A stretch of 15,441 nucleotides of DNA from an uncultured Lachnospiraceae bacterium (GTDB taxonomy: Bacteria; Bacillota; Clostridia; Lachnospirales; Lachnospiraceae), in the NCBI GenBank assembly GCA_910578845.1, contig CAJTSL010000071.1:1-15441 (forward strand). Direction: 5' to 3'. Positions within the stretch are counted from its first letter, which is position 1, and the number at the start of each line of letters is the position of its first letter. The notes below the pieces were generated by a model. The model made no database searches. It saw nothing but the letters and a program-made list of their open reading frames with translations, and had not been told where the DNA came from. Of this stretch, positions 13,560 to 15,441 are shown in pieces. Made by a program: the position numbers and the translations under genes.

Positions 13560-13577
13560 GCTCTTCCGGGCTGTTTT
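13542..13577 (+). terminator. terminator after the DUF1836 gene
   Basis: ACAACCCGG (13542-13550) pairs with CCGGGCTGT (13566-13574), with one mismatch, followed by a short T-run to 13577. The stem overlaps the end of the gene, whose stop codon is in the loop. Because A residues precede the left arm, it may also stop leftward transcription from the converging gene. Confidence 0.55.
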
Positions 13578-13597
13578 ATTGAGAATCCTGAATTGTG

Positions 13598-14185
13598 TTA
13601 TTTTGCTGCCGTTTCGGCAAAAGTGGTGTCTACCAGTTCTTCATAGGGGACCCGCTTCTCTAGTTCCCCGGCTTCATCGAGAATATTCTGTAGCAGGGTA
13701 AAACTGCTTTCTTCGAAAATCAAATCGGATTTCCATGTTTCCTGTGCAGCGTACCTTTCTACAATGGTGGTAATGGTGTCTAAATCCGTCTCTGCAAATT
13801 GTGGCTGTATGACAGCGGCAATTTCGGCAGGCGAATGGCTTTGCACATAATCCATGCCTTTTTGCAGTGCGTTAGTAAATGCCTGGATGGTCTCAGGATG
13901 TGCTTCTATATAGCTTTTCTTGGCGGAAAAGGCAGTATAAGGGACATAACCTGAGTCTTCTCCGAGAGAGGCAACGACATAGCCGTCTCCTTTGGCTTCC
14001 AGGGAAGTGGCATGCGGCTCAAATTCTACGGTGAAGTCTCCCTGGCCTCCAGAGAATGCTGCGGCGGTAGAGCCAAAGTCGATGCTCTGGTCAATAGATA
14101 AATCGGCAGCCGGGTCAATATTGTTTTTCTTTAAGATATATTCAAATACCATCTCCGGCATACCGCCAGTCTGCCCCAGCATGAT
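13598..14185 (-). pseudogene. C-terminal remnant of a NitT/TauT-family substrate-binding protein gene
   Basis: About 193 residues remain of a protein that is normally about 320-340 residues long. The GGMPEMVFEYILKKN segment (14150-14167 for GGMPEM) corresponds to the mid-protein GG-x-P-E region of nitrate/sulfonate/taurine-type binding proteins. Also visible are a FGSTAAAFSGGQGDFTVEFEP ligand-pocket stretch, GYVPYTAFSAKKSYIEAHPE, and the IQAFTNALQKGMDYVQSHSP helix that is typical of the family's C-terminal lobe. The signal peptide, lipobox and N-terminal lobe are absent and replaced by recombinase sequence. No frameshift or stop is seen within the remnant, which suggests recent disruption. 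No permease or ATPase gene follows on the minus strand before the convergent DUF1836 gene. Confidence 0.75.
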
Positions 14186-15441
14186 GAACATATTTTCCAC
14201 ACACGTCAATTTCTCCCTGGAAGCCACGATTCTGTATGGATAATGGTAGATTCCTGTCTTTTCCACCAGTCCCAGGTCAAGCAAATGCCCCATGTAGGTG
14301 GCAAACTTTTTCTTGTGCATAGGATAACCCATATCTTTCAGGCTTTCCGCCAGGAATTTTACAGAGGTAAAACCCGTTTCGTCCTTTTTCAGAAGCCGGA
14401 TTGTCTCTATCATCATGGTCAACTTCAGATTCTCCTTGTGGGCTTTGAAATCGTAGGCCGCCAGATTGCCGAGACCGTGTTTCAAATAGATGTCAACATT
14501 TCCGTTTTTATCTACAATGATTTTTTCAACGAGAACTTCAATGTCCGTCCGGGTCAGACTTTTTTGCTCCAGCACTTCATTTAAAATATCCAGTGCGGTT
14601 TGCAGATGAGGCTTGATTGCTACAGTGGGAATATGAGGTTCCTTCGTCAAATCTTGCAGCGATTTTTCGATGGCAGAGATACGTTCCATTTTTTCAGTCT
14701 GTAGAGAAGCGAATGTTTCATTGATAATTTCAGCCATCCCCGGATTTTCCGTAAGTTCCTTTACCTTTTGGGCAATCAGGGTTTTCAGCTCTTTCTTGAT
14801 TCTTTCCAGCTCGTTCTCCAATCTCTGTAGGCTGTCGTCTGCGGAGTACGTGGGAGCCTTTAAATTTGACAGGTCGAAATTCTGTAGGATGTCTGTCAGT
14901 GAGTCACGGCAAAGGGTGAGATATTTAACCAAAGCGTCCGTCAGGGTTTCTTCTGTCACCAGATGGGCATGTTCACAAAACTGCTTTCCCTTTTTGTTAT
15001 AAGTGCCGCACACATAGTATTTCCCACGATTCGGGCGGTTGATTGCGGTCAGTTTCATGCCGCAGTCTTTGCAGTACAGACACCCGGAAAAGAGGTTGAC
15101 ATGTTTTCGCTGGCCCCGGTACCGGCTGTGATGGCGGCTGTCCTTCACCTCAAAGAGAAGCTTCATAGTATCGTCATCAAATATTTTCGGGTGGTGGTCC
15201 GGGAAAACATATTGCTGGTCTCTGGAAATCTTTTTGTCTTTTCCGTTGATGGTCATTCTCTCTCTTTTGTGGGTTCGGAGTACGCCGTTATGATAATCAT
15301 TAAAGAGAGTATCTTTCACCATACCATAACTCCACATATAGGCAACTTCCCGGTGATATGGCAGCCCCAAGGCCTCATAACGCTCCTTTTGTAGCATGGT
15401 AGGCGTGGGGACGCCCCGGCCTGAAAGGATTTCCGCAATCT
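13598..15441 (-). CDS. chimeric ORF: large serine recombinase fused in frame to the C-terminal half of an ABC substrate-binding protein (5' end outside window)
   Basis: The frame is open to the window edge: upstream of the ATG at 15395-15397 it continues as IAEILSGRGVPTPT, so the true start lies beyond 15441. The first part is the post-catalytic region of a large serine recombinase. It contains a Recombinase domain (WSYGMVKDTLFNDYHNGVLR), a zinc ribbon (LFSGCLYCKDCGMKL, then YYVCGTYNKKGKQFCEH), a long coiled coil (DDSLQRLENELERIKKEL onward) and a winged-helix-like tail (SVKFLAESLKDMGYPMHKKK onward). Near 14168-14200, with no stop codon, it turns into the C-terminal half of a NitT/TauT (SsuA/NMT1-like) binding protein: LGQTGGMPEMVFEYILKKNN to the end. 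No signal peptide can precede that part. The catalytic serine domain is not visible. Product function is uncertain, but the two family parts are clear. Confidence 0.8.
   Translation of the reverse strand, partial: IAEILSGRGVPTPTMLQKERYEALGLPYHREVAYMWSYGMVKDTLFNDYHNGVLRTHKRERMTINGKDKKISRDQQYVFPDHHPKIFDDDTMKLLFEVKDSRHHSRYRGQRKHVNLFSGCLYCKDCGMKLTAINRPNRGKYYVCGTYNKKGKQFCEHAHLVTEETLTDALVKYLTLCRDSLTDILQNFDLSNLKAPTYSADDSLQRLENELERIKKELKTLIAQKVKELTENPGMAEIINETFASLQTEKMERISAIEKSLQDLTKEPHIPTVAIKPHLQTALDILNEVLEQKSLTRTDIEVLVEKIIVDKNGNVDIYLKHGLGNLAAYDFKAHKENLKLTMMIETIRLLKKDETGFTSVKFLAESLKDMGYPMHKKKFATYMGHLLDLGLVEKTGIYHYPYRIVASREKLTCVENMFIMLGQTGGMPEMVFEYILKKNNIDPAADLSIDQSIDFGSTAAAFSGGQGDFTVEFEPHATSLEAKGDGYVVASLGEDSGYVPYTAFSAKKSYIEAHPETIQAFTNALQKGMDYVQSHSPAEIAAVIQPQFAETDLDTITTIVERYAAQETWKSDLIFEESSFTLLQNILDEAGELEKRVPYEELVDTTFAETAAK
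14186..15441 (-). mobile_element. end of an integrative element carrying a large serine recombinase
   Basis: The recombinase-derived DNA begins at about 14170-14200 and continues past the window edge. Large serine recombinases usually lie at one end of the element they mobilise, close to the attachment site. The abrupt change from binding-protein to recombinase sequence fits that position. The exact breakpoint cannot be read from one junction, because the element core may be only two or three bases. The other end, and the 5' half of the disrupted gene, should lie beyond 15441. Confidence 0.6.

Noticed and set aside
1..15441. tRNA, rRNA and replication-origin sequences
   Set aside because: No tRNA-like GTTCRA arms with matching acceptor stems, no rRNA segments and no DnaA-box clusters were recognised by eye; a tRNA scan would be needed to be certain.

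Overview
The window looks like a chromosomal segment of a Gram-positive anaerobe of the class Clostridia, most probably a Lachnospiraceae-type gut bacterium. This is inferred from protein families, since no rRNA or marker identity can be computed here. The supporting signs are a class III (Firmicutes-type) fructose-1,6-bisphosphatase, a lysine riboswitch ahead of dapA, a DUF1836 regulator, a DegV fatty-acid-binding protein, a YerC/TrpR-type regulator, strong AGGAGG-like ribosome binding sites, and a large serine recombinase of the kind that mobilises integrative elements in these bacteria.

Layout, left to right. (1) 64-1398: mgtE Mg2+ transporter, convergent with (2) typA/bipA at 1450-3297 on the minus strand. 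(3) 3298-3776: a 479-bp gap holding a good minus-strand promoter (3631-3659) and a 129-nt nested inverted repeat (3374-3502) that would sit in a leader of about 325 nt on typA. (4) 3777-4988: a two-OB-fold SSB-like protein and a divergent CobA/BtuR-like P-loop protein with its own extended -10 promoter. (5) 5027-7080: a sigma-A promoter, a lysine riboswitch with terminator, then dapA, dapB and a terminator; this is a lysine-controlled diaminopimelate/lysine unit. (6) 7174-9186: class III fbp and a strong, probably bidirectional terminator shared with (7) a low-complexity lipoprotein on the minus strand (9239-9844). (8) 9975-10757: a solitary HisA of the eukaryotic (yeast HIS6-like) type. (9) 10791-10868: a short inverted-repeat element that may be a MITE or insertion-sequence end pair. 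(10) 10993-12606, all minus: a cold-shock protein, a YerC-type regulator and a DegV protein, each with its own predicted promoter; degV is preceded directly by about six copies of a 25-bp tandem repeat. (11) 12930-13559: a DUF1836 regulator with a near-consensus promoter, ending in a terminator that faces (12) a chimeric reading frame at 13598-15441 on the minus strand.

The most unusual feature is that last reading frame. From the window edge inward it encodes the post-catalytic part of a large serine recombinase (recombinase domain, zinc ribbon, coiled coil, winged-helix-like tail). Without any stop it then runs into the C-terminal roughly 190 residues of a NitT/TauT-type ABC-transporter substrate-binding protein that has lost its N-terminal half and signal peptide. 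The simplest reading is that an integrative element inserted into the binding-protein gene, that one element end lies near 14170-14200, and that the rest of the element and the missing 5' half of the gene lie beyond position 15441.

Most other genes are ordinary housekeeping functions. The non-coding parts (typA leader, lysine riboswitch, degV repeats) and the chimeric recombinase gene deserve the most attention.
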